Positions 1 to 7,888 of a stretch of DNA of 64,000 bases are shown here, one piece after another. The position numbers and the translations under genes are program-made. The notes under the pieces were generated by a model that saw nothing but the letters and a program-made list of their open reading frames with translations, was not told where the DNA came from and did not search any database. Numbering within the stretch: position 1 is the stretch's first letter; every line of letters starts with the position of its first letter. Location: contig NZ_CP159578.1 of assembly GCF_040536835.1 (NCBI RefSeq), positions 682,001 through 746,000 of the forward strand. Reading direction: 5' to 3'. The DNA comes from Salinicola endophyticus (GTDB lineage Bacteria; Pseudomonadota; Gammaproteobacteria; Pseudomonadales; Halomonadaceae).

Positions 1-515
1 CGTTCGCGTTCATCGCCACGCTCGGCCGGCTAGGTCTAGTCACCGTGCTGCTGCGCGATCTGTTCGGGATCAATCTCTACGCCAGCGGCTTCAGCCTGTT
101 CTCGTTCTGGGGGCTGGCGCTGACCTATCTCTATTTTCAGCTACCGCTGATGCTTTTGATCATCACGCCGGCGATGCAGGGGCTCAAGCGTGAATGGCAG
201 GAGGCGGCGGAGAGCCTCGGGGCCAGCCGCGCCCAGTACTGGCGGCGAGTGGCGCTGCCGGTGCTGACGCCCTCGGTATTGAGCTGTTTCATGCTGCTGT
301 TCGCCAACGCCTTCGGCACGCTAGCGACGGTGGTGGCGTTGACCGGTGCCAACTTTCCGGTGGTGCCGATACTGCTGTTCCAGCAGATCCGCGGCAACGT
401 GCTCTACAACCCCAATCTCGGTTTCGCGCTGGCACTGGGCATGGTGGTGATCATGGTGGTGACCAATCTGCTCTACTTCGTGCTGCGCGCGCGCGCCGAA
501 CGGTGGCAGCGATGA
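1..515 (+). CDS. ABC transporter permease, 3' part (5' end outside window)
   Basis: Inner-membrane permease of a spermidine/phosphonate/iron-type ABC importer (BPD_transp_1 family). The reading frame is open from the first bases, so the gene begins upstream of the window and about 170 residues are visible. They contain hydrophobic segments and the EAA loop that docks on the ATPase (EAAESLGASRAQYW, then about 20 residues ending in LP and V/S-rich sequence). The GTG at 45 is internal and not the true start. The stop TGA overlaps the ATG of the next permease, so the two are translationally coupled. The substrate cannot be read from the sequence, and the binding protein is presumably upstream. 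Family is sure, substrate unknown. Confidence 0.9.
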   Translation, partial: FAFIATLGRLGLVTVLLRDLFGINLYASGFSLFSFWGLALTYLYFQLPLMLLIITPAMQGLKREWQEAAESLGASRAQYWRRVALPVLTPSVLSCFMLLFANAFGTLATVVALTGANFPVVPILLFQQIRGNVLYNPNLGFALALGMVVIMVVTNLLYFVLRARAERWQR

Positions 516-1387
516 GGCGGGGCAACGCGATGAGATGGCGCAAAGTCGAGAGCGCAAGGCGCTGGCCGCTGCTGTCGTGGAGTATCGTGCTGCTGGCGGC
601 GGGCTATTTTCTGCTGCCGCTGTACGCCACCTTTCAGTTCTCGCTGGGCATGCAACGCGGCGAGACCAGCTTCGCCGCCTATCACTGGCTGTTCGCCAGC
701 GAGCGCTTCATCGATAGCCTCTCCTACTCGGCGGTGGCCTCGCTGCTGGCGATCCTGGCGGGCACGCTGCTGGTGGTACCGACGGTCTACTGGGTGCGGC
801 TGAAGCTGCCGCGGGCGCGCGGCTTCGTCGAGTTCGCCAGCCTGTTGCCGCTGATCATCCCGCCGATCGTGATGGTGTTCGGCTACATGCGCCTGTACGG
901 CGACGGCTCGCTGCTGCCGTTGACCACCAGCGACTCGCGCCTCGATCTGCTGTTGGTGATCGGTTACGTGGTGCTCGCGCTGCCCTACATGTTCCGCGCC
1001 ATCGATACCGGCATGGCGGCCATCGACATCGTCACCCTGACCGAGGCGGCTGAGAGCCTCGGCGCCTCCCGCTGGCGCATCATCGTCAGCGTCATCTTCC
1101 CCAACGTGCGCTCGGCGATCGTGGCCGGCGCTTTCCTGACGCTGTCGATCTCGCTGGGCGAATTCGTCATGGCGAGCCTGCTCAGCCGCCCTGCCTTCGG
1201 CCCCTATCTGGTGCAGATGGGGCAGGACTACGCCTACCAGCCCGCGGCGCTGGCGATCATGGCCTTCGTCATCACCTGGGTATGCATGGCGTTGATGCAG
1301 TTCTTTGCGCTGCGCAAGCCGGGGCAGCGTTTCCTGCCGCGGCTATGGGCAGGGCGCGCGACCAAGAAGGAACGGGACGTCTCATGA
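512..1387 (+). CDS. ABC transporter permease, second subunit
   Basis: Second inner-membrane permease (291 aa) of the same importer. The start chosen is ATG 512, which overlaps the stop of the preceding permease (ATGA); a second in-frame ATG lies at 530. The first membrane helix begins near residue 20 (LLSWSIVLLAAGYFLLPLY) and about six are visible. The EAA loop (TEAAESLGASRWR) is near residue 185, as in PotC- or PhnV-like permeases. The stop overlaps the start of the ATPase gene. A heterodimeric permease pair followed by an ATPase is the PotABC/Fbp type of arrangement. Substrate is not determinable. Confidence 0.9.
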   Translation: MRRGNAMRWRKVESARRWPLLSWSIVLLAAGYFLLPLYATFQFSLGMQRGETSFAAYHWLFASERFIDSLSYSAVASLLAILAGTLLVVPTVYWVRLKLPRARGFVEFASLLPLIIPPIVMVFGYMRLYGDGSLLPLTTSDSRLDLLLVIGYVVLALPYMFRAIDTGMAAIDIVTLTEAAESLGASRWRIIVSVIFPNVRSAIVAGAFLTLSISLGEFVMASLLSRPAFGPYLVQMGQDYAYQPAALAIMAFVITWVCMALMQFFALRKPGQRFLPRLWAGRATKKERDVS

Positions 1388-2451
1388 GTTTTTTGCAATT
1401 GCAGGCCCTGGGCAAGCGCTTTGGCGAGCATACCGCGGTCGAGGGGTTCGATCTCGAAGTGAAGCAGGGCGAGTTCGTCGCCTTCCTCGGCCCTTCCGGC
1501 TGCGGCAAGACTACGGTCCTGCGCATGATCGCCGGCTTCGAGACGCCCAGCGCCGGCGTGATCCGTATCGGTGAAGAGGAGGTGACCCGGCTGCCGGCCA
1601 ATCGCCGGCATATCGGCATGGTCTTCCAGAGCTATGCGCTGTTTCCCAACATGAGCGTCTACGACAACGTCGCCTTCGGGCTGAAGATCGCCGGCCTGGC
1701 CAAGCGCGAGATCGATGTTCGGGTGCGTGAGATGCTGGCGCTGATCGATCTCGAACCGCTGGCGGGGCGCTATGCGTATCAGATGTCGGGCGGTCAGCAG
1801 CAGCGTGTCGCCCTGGCGCGAGCACTCGCACCGCGCCCCCGGGTACTGCTGCTGGACGAGCCGTTGTCGGCGCTGGATGCGCGCATCCGTGTGGCGCTGC
1901 GCGACGACATTCGCCGGATTCAGCGTGAGCTGGGCATCACCACGGTCTTCGTCACCCACGATCAGGAGGAGGCGCTGTCGATCTCCGATCGCGTGGTGGT
2001 GATGCATCAGGGGCGCGCCGACCAGATCGGCTCGCCGGCGCAGATCTACAACCGCCCGGCCACGCGGTTCGTGGCCAGTTTCGTCGGCACCCTCAACACC
2101 TTCGAGGCGCGCGTGGTGGCCCCGGGCGAATCTCTCGTCGAGATGGCCGGGCAGCGCCTTTGCGTACAGGCCCTGAGGCAGCGCGTGGCGGTTGCCGCGG
2201 GCGACAGCGTCACCCTGGCCCTGCGCCCGGAAGCCTTCGGCATCCAGCCGCACGGCGCCGACGACGTCGCGCTCGATGGCGAGGTGCTCGACTGCCGCTT
2301 TCTGGGCTCGGTGATCCGCGTCCAGGTCGAGGTGGCGGGCCAGCGGATCGCCTGCGATATCTTCAACCAGGCCGGGACGCTCGAGCCACACCCGGGAGAG
2401 CGTATCGAACTGCACTTTTCCGCCGGTGACGTCTTGCTGCTCGACGACTGA
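1384..2451 (+). CDS. ABC transporter ATP-binding protein (PotA/FbpC/PhnT type)
   Basis: Cytoplasmic ATPase (355 aa) powering the two permeases upstream. Visible motifs are Walker A GPSGCGKTT (36-44), Q-loop VFQSYALFPNMSV (79-91), ABC signature MSGGQQQR (133-140), Walker B RVLLLDEP (152-159) and H-loop His191. A C-terminal TOBE-like domain (about 230-350) is typical of the spermidine/iron/phosphonate group. ATG 1384 overlaps the permease stop, giving a coupled operon. The following PHP phosphoesterase gene suggests a phosphorylated or phosphonate-like substrate, which is only an inference from context. Confidence 0.93.
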   Translation: MSFLQLQALGKRFGEHTAVEGFDLEVKQGEFVAFLGPSGCGKTTVLRMIAGFETPSAGVIRIGEEEVTRLPANRRHIGMVFQSYALFPNMSVYDNVAFGLKIAGLAKREIDVRVREMLALIDLEPLAGRYAYQMSGGQQQRVALARALAPRPRVLLLDEPLSALDARIRVALRDDIRRIQRELGITTVFVTHDQEEALSISDRVVVMHQGRADQIGSPAQIYNRPATRFVASFVGTLNTFEARVVAPGESLVEMAGQRLCVQALRQRVAVAAGDSVTLALRPEAFGIQPHGADDVALDGEVLDCRFLGSVIRVQVEVAGQRIACDIFNQAGTLEPHPGERIELHFSAGDVLLLDD

Positions 2452-2481
2452 CACCACACGCCCGTTTGCGCCTACGAGTCG

Positions 2482-3426
2482 ATGACCAAAGAGAGAGTTA
2501 TCGTGAGACCTGAAGCCTTCTCCCGCCCCGGCCGCTTCTACCGCGGCAACCTGCATACCCACTCGACGTTCTCCGACGGTGTTCTGGAAGCCGCCGAGGT
2601 GTGCCGACGTTACCGCGCCGAGGGCTACGATTTCATCGCCCTGACCGATCACTTCATCGGCATGTACGACTACCCCGTCACGGATACACGCGCCTGGAGT
2701 GACGAGGGCTTCACCACGCTGCTCGGCGCTGAGCTGCACAGCGGTGCGATGCAAAATGGCGAACTCTGGCATCTGCTGGCGGTGGGGCTGCCGCTGGATT
2801 TCGCGCCCTCGCATACGCCGAGCTTTCAGCCGGTAGACGGGCAGGAGAGCGGTCCCGAGCTCGCCGCCAGGGCGCGCCGGGCCGGTGCCTTCGTGGCCAT
2901 CGCGCATCCGCAGTGGTCTGGCCTGACGCTGGCCGACGCGCGCACCATCGAGGCGGCGCACGCGGTTGAGATCTACAACCATGGCTGCGCCAGGGGCTGC
3001 GATCGCGGCGACGGTATGGCGATCGCCGATCTGCTGTTGACCGAGGGGCGCCGGCTGAGCCTGATCGCCACCGATGATGCCCACTTCAGCGAGCCGGATC
3101 ACTTCGGCGGCTGGGTGGAGGTGAAGGCCGAAGCGAACACGCCGGAACTGCTGCTGGAAGCGCTCAAGCGCGGTGACTTCTACGCGACTCAGGGCCCAGG
3201 CTTCGTGGACATCGTCGTCGATGAGGAGGCGGTCGAGGTCGCCTCCACGGCGGTGTGCACGGTCATCGTCCAGGCCTCGGGAACGGCGGCCAGCGCGATT
3301 CACGGCCACTCGATGACCCGGACCCGCATACCGCTTTCACGCTTCATCCGGCGTGAATGGATCCGGGTGACGCTGATCGATGCTGGCGGACGCCGGGCCT
3401 GGAGCAACCCCATCTGGCGCGAGTGA
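2482..3426 (+). CDS. PHP-domain metal-dependent phosphoesterase
   Basis: Predicted metal-dependent phosphoesterase of the PHP superfamily (314 aa from ATG 2482). The motifs run in order: HTHSTFSDG (residues 25-33), ALTDHF (53-58), an IAHPQWSG block, IYNHG, and TDDAH, which together supply the His/Asp metal ligands. GTG 2503 is a plausible alternative start because a GAGAGAG stretch lies just upstream of it. The gene is 30 bp behind the ABC ATPase and probably in the same operon, so it may process the imported compound, for example by cleaving a phosphodiester. The real substrate is unknown. Confidence 0.82.
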   Translation: MTKERVIVRPEAFSRPGRFYRGNLHTHSTFSDGVLEAAEVCRRYRAEGYDFIALTDHFIGMYDYPVTDTRAWSDEGFTTLLGAELHSGAMQNGELWHLLAVGLPLDFAPSHTPSFQPVDGQESGPELAARARRAGAFVAIAHPQWSGLTLADARTIEAAHAVEIYNHGCARGCDRGDGMAIADLLLTEGRRLSLIATDDAHFSEPDHFGGWVEVKAEANTPELLLEALKRGDFYATQGPGFVDIVVDEEAVEVASTAVCTVIVQASGTAASAIHGHSMTRTRIPLSRFIRREWIRVTLIDAGGRRAWSNPIWRE

Positions 3427-3453
3427 GCACCGCCGCCGACATAACGCGCTGCG

Positions 3454-4953
3454 TCAGGCGATCTTCTCCCGGCGTAGCAGACGCTTGAGCGGCGAGTGGC
3501 CGAGCAGGAGAAAAAGTACCGCCAGGGTCAGCGCCAGCGACAGCGGATGGGTGAACAGCCCGCTCACGAAGGCGGCGCTGTCGTTGCCCACCGAGGCCAT
3601 CGCCTGGCGATAGGAGGTGTCCATCAGCGGGCCCAGGATCACGCCCAGGATCACCGGCCCCATCTGGAAGCGGAACACTTTCATGAAGTAGCCCAGCAGG
3701 CCGAAGCCGAGCATCCAGTAGACCTCGGTCATGCTGCCGTTGAGCGAGTAGGTGCCGACCACGCAGAGCACCAGGATCAGCGGGATCAGGATCGCCTTGG
3801 GCAGCTCCACCACCTTGGCGAAGAGCTTGATGCCGGTGAGCCCGAACAGCAGCAGGAACAGATTGGCCAGCACCAGATTGCCCACGGTGAACCAGAAGAT
3901 ATAGGGCGTCTCGATCATCAGCATCGGGCCGGGGTTGAGACCGTGGATGGTCAGCGCCCCGATGATGATCGCGGTCACCGCGTCGCCCGGCATGCCCAGC
4001 GTCAGCATCGGCACATAGGCCCCGCCCACGGCGGCATTGTTGGCGGTCTCCGGGGCCACCAGCCCCTCGTAGGCACCCTCGCCGAACGGCTTGCTCGGCT
4101 TCTTCACCGTGCGCTTGGCGTGGTCGTAGGCGAACAGCGAGGCGATATCGCCGCCGGTGCCGGGCAGGGCGCCGACGATCACCCCGATCAGCGAGGTGCG
4201 GATCGACAGCGGCAGAAACTTCAGCACCAGACTCAGCGACGGCAGGATCTTGTCCACCTTCTGGCGCACCGGCGTGGCGTCGAGCTGGTGCAGCTGGAAG
4301 AACGCCTCGGCGACCCCGAACATGCCGATCATCACCACCACGTAGTGGATACCGCCCATCAGCTGCATGCTGCCCAGGGTGAAGCGCGGATCGGCGGTCA
4401 CCGGGTCGAGCCCGACCAGGCCGATCACCGCGCCCAGGGCGGCGGCGAAGATCCCGCGGGAGAGCGATTCGGCGGCCAGGCTGCCGACCAGCAGCAGGCC
4501 CAACGCGGCGATCAGGAAGTAGTCGCGCGGGGCGAACTTGAGGGCCATGTCGGAGAGGTAGGGGGCGACGCTGGCCAGCACCAGGGTGCCGAGCAACCCG
4601 CCGATCACCGACATCACCGTGCTCAGGCCGATGGCCCGCCCGGCTTCGCCCTGCTGGGCCAGCGGGTAGCCGTCGAAGGCGGTGGCCACCGACGAGGGCG
4701 CGCCGGGAATGTTGAGCAGGATCGCCGTACGCGAGCCGCCGTAGACGCCGCCGGTGTAGATGCCGACGATCAGCGCCAGGGCGTCGTTGACGTCCCAGGA
4801 GAAGGTGAAGGAGATCAGAATCGACGTCGCCATGGTGACCGAGAGACCGGGAATGGCGCCGACGTAGATACCGGCCAGGGTGCCCGCCGCGGTCAGCATC
4901 AGCAGCGACGGGTCGAGCCACGACATCAGGAAGAAGGAGAGGGTGTCACCCAT
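3454..4953 (-). CDS. Tripartite tricarboxylate transporter, large membrane subunit TctA
   Basis: Large polytopic subunit (499 aa) of a TTT-family secondary importer that works with a small membrane protein (TctB, 5129-5599) and a periplasmic binding protein (TctC, 5711-6709). The family is recognised from GAIPGLSVTMATSILISFTF near the N-terminus, GGVYGGSRTAILLNIPG, GALPGTGGDIASLFAYD, and the PETANNAAVGGAYVPMLTLG block. It ends 27 bp from the convergent PHP gene. The cluster diverges from the aroE-like/pca genes, so the substrate may be an aromatic or alicyclic acid (compare the TphC-TctAB terephthalate system). That is inference. Confidence 0.93.
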   Translation of the reverse strand: MGDTLSFFLMSWLDPSLLMLTAAGTLAGIYVGAIPGLSVTMATSILISFTFSWDVNDALALIVGIYTGGVYGGSRTAILLNIPGAPSSVATAFDGYPLAQQGEAGRAIGLSTVMSVIGGLLGTLVLASVAPYLSDMALKFAPRDYFLIAALGLLLVGSLAAESLSRGIFAAALGAVIGLVGLDPVTADPRFTLGSMQLMGGIHYVVVMIGMFGVAEAFFQLHQLDATPVRQKVDKILPSLSLVLKFLPLSIRTSLIGVIVGALPGTGGDIASLFAYDHAKRTVKKPSKPFGEGAYEGLVAPETANNAAVGGAYVPMLTLGMPGDAVTAIIIGALTIHGLNPGPMLMIETPYIFWFTVGNLVLANLFLLLFGLTGIKLFAKVVELPKAILIPLILVLCVVGTYSLNGSMTEVYWMLGFGLLGYFMKVFRFQMGPVILGVILGPLMDTSYRQAMASVGNDSAAFVSGLFTHPLSLALTLAVLFLLLGHSPLKRLLRREKIA

Positions 4954-4985
4954 GGGAAACCTCGTTGGCGAAACGCTGGCGGCTC

Positions 4986-5129
4986 AGAGGGTGTTTACAA
5001 ATTCGACGAGCGAAGGCGAGACAAGGCGAAATCGGCCGAAAAAGACGGAGTTTACGTGGTGTAAATGAGTACTTTGAGGTCGATTTCAACGCCGTATCGT
5101 CGAGCGCAGGCATTTTGTAAACACCCTCT
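4986..5129. repeat. 144-bp palindromic intergenic element, complete copy
   Basis: A dyad-symmetric element between tctA and tctB. Its ends are a 16-bp perfect inverted repeat (4986-5001 and 5114-5129, reading AGAGGGTGTTTACAAA on each 5' side). The exact centre is a small palindrome TTTAC-N5-GTAAA at 5051-5065, and the arms between pair imperfectly, so the whole can fold as one long hairpin. The right end overlaps the TctB stop codon by one base. It encodes no transposase. The last 29 bases recur exactly at 16007-16035 and a diverged relative lies at 59717-59804. It behaves like a REP/MITE-class dispersed element. Confidence 0.85.
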
Positions 5130-5599
5130 CAGGGGAGATAGACCTGGAATAGCAGTGTGAACAGCGCATAGATCACCGTGGTGATCAGCACGGTGACGAG
5201 TACGGCACTGAGCCAGTGGCCGCGCCGCAGACAGAGCTGGGCGATGAGCAGGAACAGCGCCGTGGCGGCGATGAAGCCCAGCCCCGGCAGCGCCAGCAGA
5301 TAGCCCACGGCGAGCAGCGAGAACAACACCACCGGCAGCGGGAAGTGGGTGGTGAGGAACTGGCGCAGCTCGCCGAGGGCGCCGCCGGCCTCGGGTCGCG
5401 GATGGTGGCGCTGGCCGAGCAGGATCGAGAGCATGGTGACGATCATGATCGCCCCCAGCAGTAGCGGAAAGGCGCCCGCCGAGTTGGGCAGCTCGAAGCC
5501 CGAGATGCGGTAGGCCTCGTAGAACACGCCGACGCTGAACAGCAGCAGCAGCAGATTGAAGGCGCGCTCGCCGGCTTTCAGTGGAGGGGGGTGAGACAT
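5129..5599 (-). CDS. TTT small membrane subunit TctB
   Basis: Small inner-membrane subunit (156 aa) of the TTT importer, partner of TctA. About four membrane helices are visible (first near residues 13-30, then LPNSAGAFPLLLGAIMIVTML, a long VVLFSLLAVGYLLALPGLGFIAATALFLL stretch, and a C-terminal helix). Length and hydropathy match the TctB family, whose sequence is poorly conserved. It lies between tctC and tctA, in the usual C-B-A order. The stop codon abuts the palindromic element, which separates it from tctA by about 175 bp. Confidence 0.85.
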   Translation of the reverse strand: MSHPPPLKAGERAFNLLLLLFSVGVFYEAYRISGFELPNSAGAFPLLLGAIMIVTMLSILLGQRHHPRPEAGGALGELRQFLTTHFPLPVVLFSLLAVGYLLALPGLGFIAATALFLLIAQLCLRRGHWLSAVLVTVLITTVIYALFTLLFQVYLP

Positions 5600-5613
5600 G
5601 CGACACTCCAGGA

Positions 5614-5634
5614 CGGCGGCGCTTGGCGCCGCCG
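5614..5634 (-). terminator. GC-rich hairpin between tctC and tctB (possible attenuator)
   Basis: Perfect 9-bp stem CGGCGGCGC with a TTG loop in the gap after the tctC stop. It has no T-tract, so it is more likely an mRNA-protecting or attenuating hairpin than a full terminator. It would favour the binding protein over the membrane subunits. A similar hairpin follows tctC of the third TTT cluster. Confidence 0.5.
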
Positions 5635-5710
5635 GAAATCAACGGGAGGCCGCGCCGTGCCGGGGAGGCGGGCGGCGCGGCGCGCGTGGTTCATGGGGAC
5701 GCGCGGCGTA

Positions 5711-6709
5711 TCAAGGCTTGGGAATGCCCACGCTCTCCGGCGAGACCTTGGCCGAACCGGCCTTCTCCAGGGCCCAGGCGGTCACCGACTGCCAGCGCTT
5801 CAGGAACTGCTCGGCCTCTTCACCGTGCAGGTTGAGCGACTTGGCACTGTTGTCGGAGAGGAAGCGCTGGAACTGCTCGTTGGCTACCCCCTTGGCATAG
5901 GCGTCGCTGAGCGTATCGACGATCGCGTCGGGCGTATCCTTGCGCACCGCCACGGCCCAGAACGGCCCCCACGGCAGGTAGGCGGCGATCTTCGGCAGCG
6001 CCTGGGTGATCGGCGGGATGTTCGGCAGGCCCTCGACCGGCTCGCGGGTGAATACTGCCAGCCCCTTGAGCCGGCCGGCCTTGATCTGCTCCTTGGCCGC
6101 AGCGAGGCTCAGCGGCATGAAGTCGATATGATCGCCGAGCATGGCGGTGATGCCGGGGCCGTCGCCGCCGAAAGTGACGCTGCGCACCTCGAGGCTGTCG
6201 ACCGCATTGATCATCGCCAGCAGCGTGCTGGGCAGGCCGCCGGCCCCGGTATCACCCATGCGCAGCTCGTCGGGATGCTGATGGGCGTAGTCGAGCAGGT
6301 CCTGGAAATTGTCGAACGGGCTGTCGGCGGGGGCCGCGATCACCACCAGGCCCTGGGCGATGACGTTGATCGGCTGCATGTCGGCGTAGGTGAAGTCGGC
6401 CAGGCCCATGATCGGATAGAGCTGCGGGTTCTCGGCGCCATAGAGCACGGTGTAGCCGTCGGGGCGTTTGTGCATCACCTCGTTCATGCCGATCACGCCT
6501 GTACCGCCGGGGCGGTTGTTGAGGATGATCTTGGTGCCCAGCACCTCCTCCACGTGCGGGGTCAGGCTGCGTGCCACGTTGTCCGTGGCGCCACCGGCGC
6601 CCCACTGGATGATGCCCTGGATGTTGTGCTCGGGGTAGTCCGCCGCGGCCAGCGAGGTCGCCGTCAGTCCAGTGGCCAGGGCCAGCGCCGTGAGGGTGTG
6701 CTTGAGCAT
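5711..6709 (-). CDS. TTT periplasmic substrate-binding protein (Bug/TctC family)
   Basis: Periplasmic receptor (332 aa) for the adjacent TctAB permease. A signal peptide is visible (MLKHTLTALALATGLTATSLAAA, cleavage near residue 22). It is followed by the Bug-fold features: WGAGGATDNVARSL near residue 36, NRPGGTGVIGMNEV in the 60s-70s, and a GDTGAGGLPSTLL loop. It is the first gene of the minus-strand TTT operon, with its start facing the aroE-like gene 174 bp away. The divergent layout suggests co-regulation with aromatic catabolism, but the ligand is unknown. Confidence 0.92.
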   Translation of the reverse strand: MLKHTLTALALATGLTATSLAAADYPEHNIQGIIQWGAGGATDNVARSLTPHVEEVLGTKIILNNRPGGTGVIGMNEVMHKRPDGYTVLYGAENPQLYPIMGLADFTYADMQPINVIAQGLVVIAAPADSPFDNFQDLLDYAHQHPDELRMGDTGAGGLPSTLLAMINAVDSLEVRSVTFGGDGPGITAMLGDHIDFMPLSLAAAKEQIKAGRLKGLAVFTREPVEGLPNIPPITQALPKIAAYLPWGPFWAVAVRKDTPDAIVDTLSDAYAKGVANEQFQRFLSDNSAKSLNLHGEEAEQFLKRWQSVTAWALEKAGSAKVSPESVGIPKP

Positions 6710-6754
6710 GGGAAAAGCCTTTTGGATATTGTCTTGGGTGTGTCAGCGTACTGT

Positions 6755-6771
6755 GGTTCGTCGTGCGAGTG
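6755..6771. promoter_or_regulatory. Weak IclR-type operator-like site in the tctC/aroE divergent promoter
   Basis: GGTTCGT-CGT-GCGAGTG, a degenerate match to the perfect palindrome TGTTCGC-N3-GCGAACA found before pcaI. It lies between the divergent tctC and aroE-like genes. It retains GTTCG and GCGA with the same 3-base spacer. Alone it would not be convincing; it is listed because similar sites precede pcaB and pcaI. Confidence 0.35.
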
Positions 6772-6883
6772 GCGGTGCTCGGGGGACCCACCGGGGGGCG
6801 ATTATGCCTGAAAGCCGCGGCTTCCGGGTGGCCGGGTTATCATGATCCTTCGTCTACCACTTCTCGGCGAAGGAGACTCTTAC

Positions 6884-7750
6884 ATGCAGTTAGGCTTGAT
6901 CGGCCAGGCGATCCAACACTCCAGCGCGCCCGACCTGCACCGGCGTCTCGGCCGGCTGCTCGGCCTGCCGGTCACCTACACGCTGTTCGATGCGCTGATC
7001 GCGCCGCCGGTCTCGGTCCCGGTGCAGGTGGCCGAGCTGCGCGCCCAGGGCCTGCGCGGGGTCAATGTCACCTATCCCTACAAGGAGCAGGCGCTGGCCC
7101 TGGCCGATAGCGCCAGCGAGGGTGCCCGTCTGGTGGGTGCCGCCAACACTCTGATCTTCGACGCCGCCGGGGTCCACGCCGAGAATACCGACTTCACCGG
7201 CTTCGTGGCCGGCTACCGCGCGACCCTGGGGGCGCGGGCGCCGGGCCGGGTGCTGATGCTGGGCAGCGGCGGCGTGGGCAAGGCGGTGGCCTTCGGGCTG
7301 GGCCAGCTCGGCGCCGAGGAGATCCTGCTGCTGGATCTCGACCGCGCCAAGGCCGACTCCCTGGCGGCGCAGCTCACCGCGGCCGGGTTCGCGGCACGCG
7401 CGGTGGCGCCCGAAGCCCTCGCTGCGCTGGCTGGGGAGTGCGACGGGCTGGTCAACTGCACCCCGATCGGCCACGAGAAGAGCCCCGGCTGCCCGCTGCC
7501 CGGGGCGCTGATCCGCGCCGACCAGTGGATCTTCGATGCCGTCTACGTGCCCGCACGCACTGAGTTCATCGCCCGGGCCGAGGCCGCCGGCGCCGCGGTG
7601 ATCAGCGGTGTCAGTCTGTTCGTGTACCAGGGTGTCGACGCCTTCAAGCTGTTCTGGGGCGAACCGGCGCGGGCGGCCGAGGTCGACGCCCAGACCCCGG
7701 CGCTCTACCGCCACTATCATCAGCAATTGCTGGGCAGCCACGCCGGGTGA
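6884..7750 (+). CDS. Shikimate/quinate dehydrogenase-like protein (AroE family)
   Basis: NAD(P)-dependent oxidoreductase of the shikimate dehydrogenase family (288 aa). ATG 6884 is preceded by AAGGAG. Catalytic Lys67 sits in NVTYPYK, Asp103 in ENTDFTGF, and the nucleotide-binding loop GSGGVG is at 127-132. The N-terminal substrate motif is HSSAP rather than the biosynthetic HSxSP, so substrate preference may differ from housekeeping AroE. Its place between a TTT importer and the pca genes suggests oxidation of quinate or shikimate toward dehydroshikimate and protocatechuate. No dehydroquinase or dehydroshikimate dehydratase is in the window, so the route is incomplete here. Confidence 0.8.
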   Translation: MQLGLIGQAIQHSSAPDLHRRLGRLLGLPVTYTLFDALIAPPVSVPVQVAELRAQGLRGVNVTYPYKEQALALADSASEGARLVGAANTLIFDAAGVHAENTDFTGFVAGYRATLGARAPGRVLMLGSGGVGKAVAFGLGQLGAEEILLLDLDRAKADSLAAQLTAAGFAARAVAPEALAALAGECDGLVNCTPIGHEKSPGCPLPGALIRADQWIFDAVYVPARTEFIARAEAAGAAVISGVSLFVYQGVDAFKLFWGEPARAAEVDAQTPALYRHYHQQLLGSHAG

Positions 7751-7856
7751 GCCGCGGCGCTCGCATTCTCTCTGCACGGGCGGGGGCAGTGGCGTGACCG
7801 CCGCGCTTGCCCTGGCATCGCGCGCCGACCTAGCATGAGTGCGTATCACGAACATT

Positions 7857-7873
7857 CGTTCGCCAAGCGATGC
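7857..7873. promoter_or_regulatory. Degenerate IclR-type operator upstream of pcaB
   Basis: CGTTCGC-CAA-GCGATGC, keeping GTTCGC-N3-GCGA of the perfect site at 9366-9382. It ends about 15 bp before the pcaB start, so binding would block initiation or elongation. An overlapping inverted repeat CGAAC-N4-GTTCG occupies 7849-7862. Assignment to an IclR regulator is inference. Confidence 0.4.
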
Positions 7874-7888
7874 GCGCCGGGAGATCCC

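Noticed and set aside
1234..3309. 691-codon open frame on the minus strand
   Set aside because: It is antisense to the well-supported ATPase and PHP genes and is rich in Arg, Gly, Asp and His with no domain. High GC leaves such frames open by chance.
5052..5642. Minus-strand frame that includes part of the palindromic element
   Set aside because: It overlaps tctB in another frame and its C-terminal part is the repeat itself.
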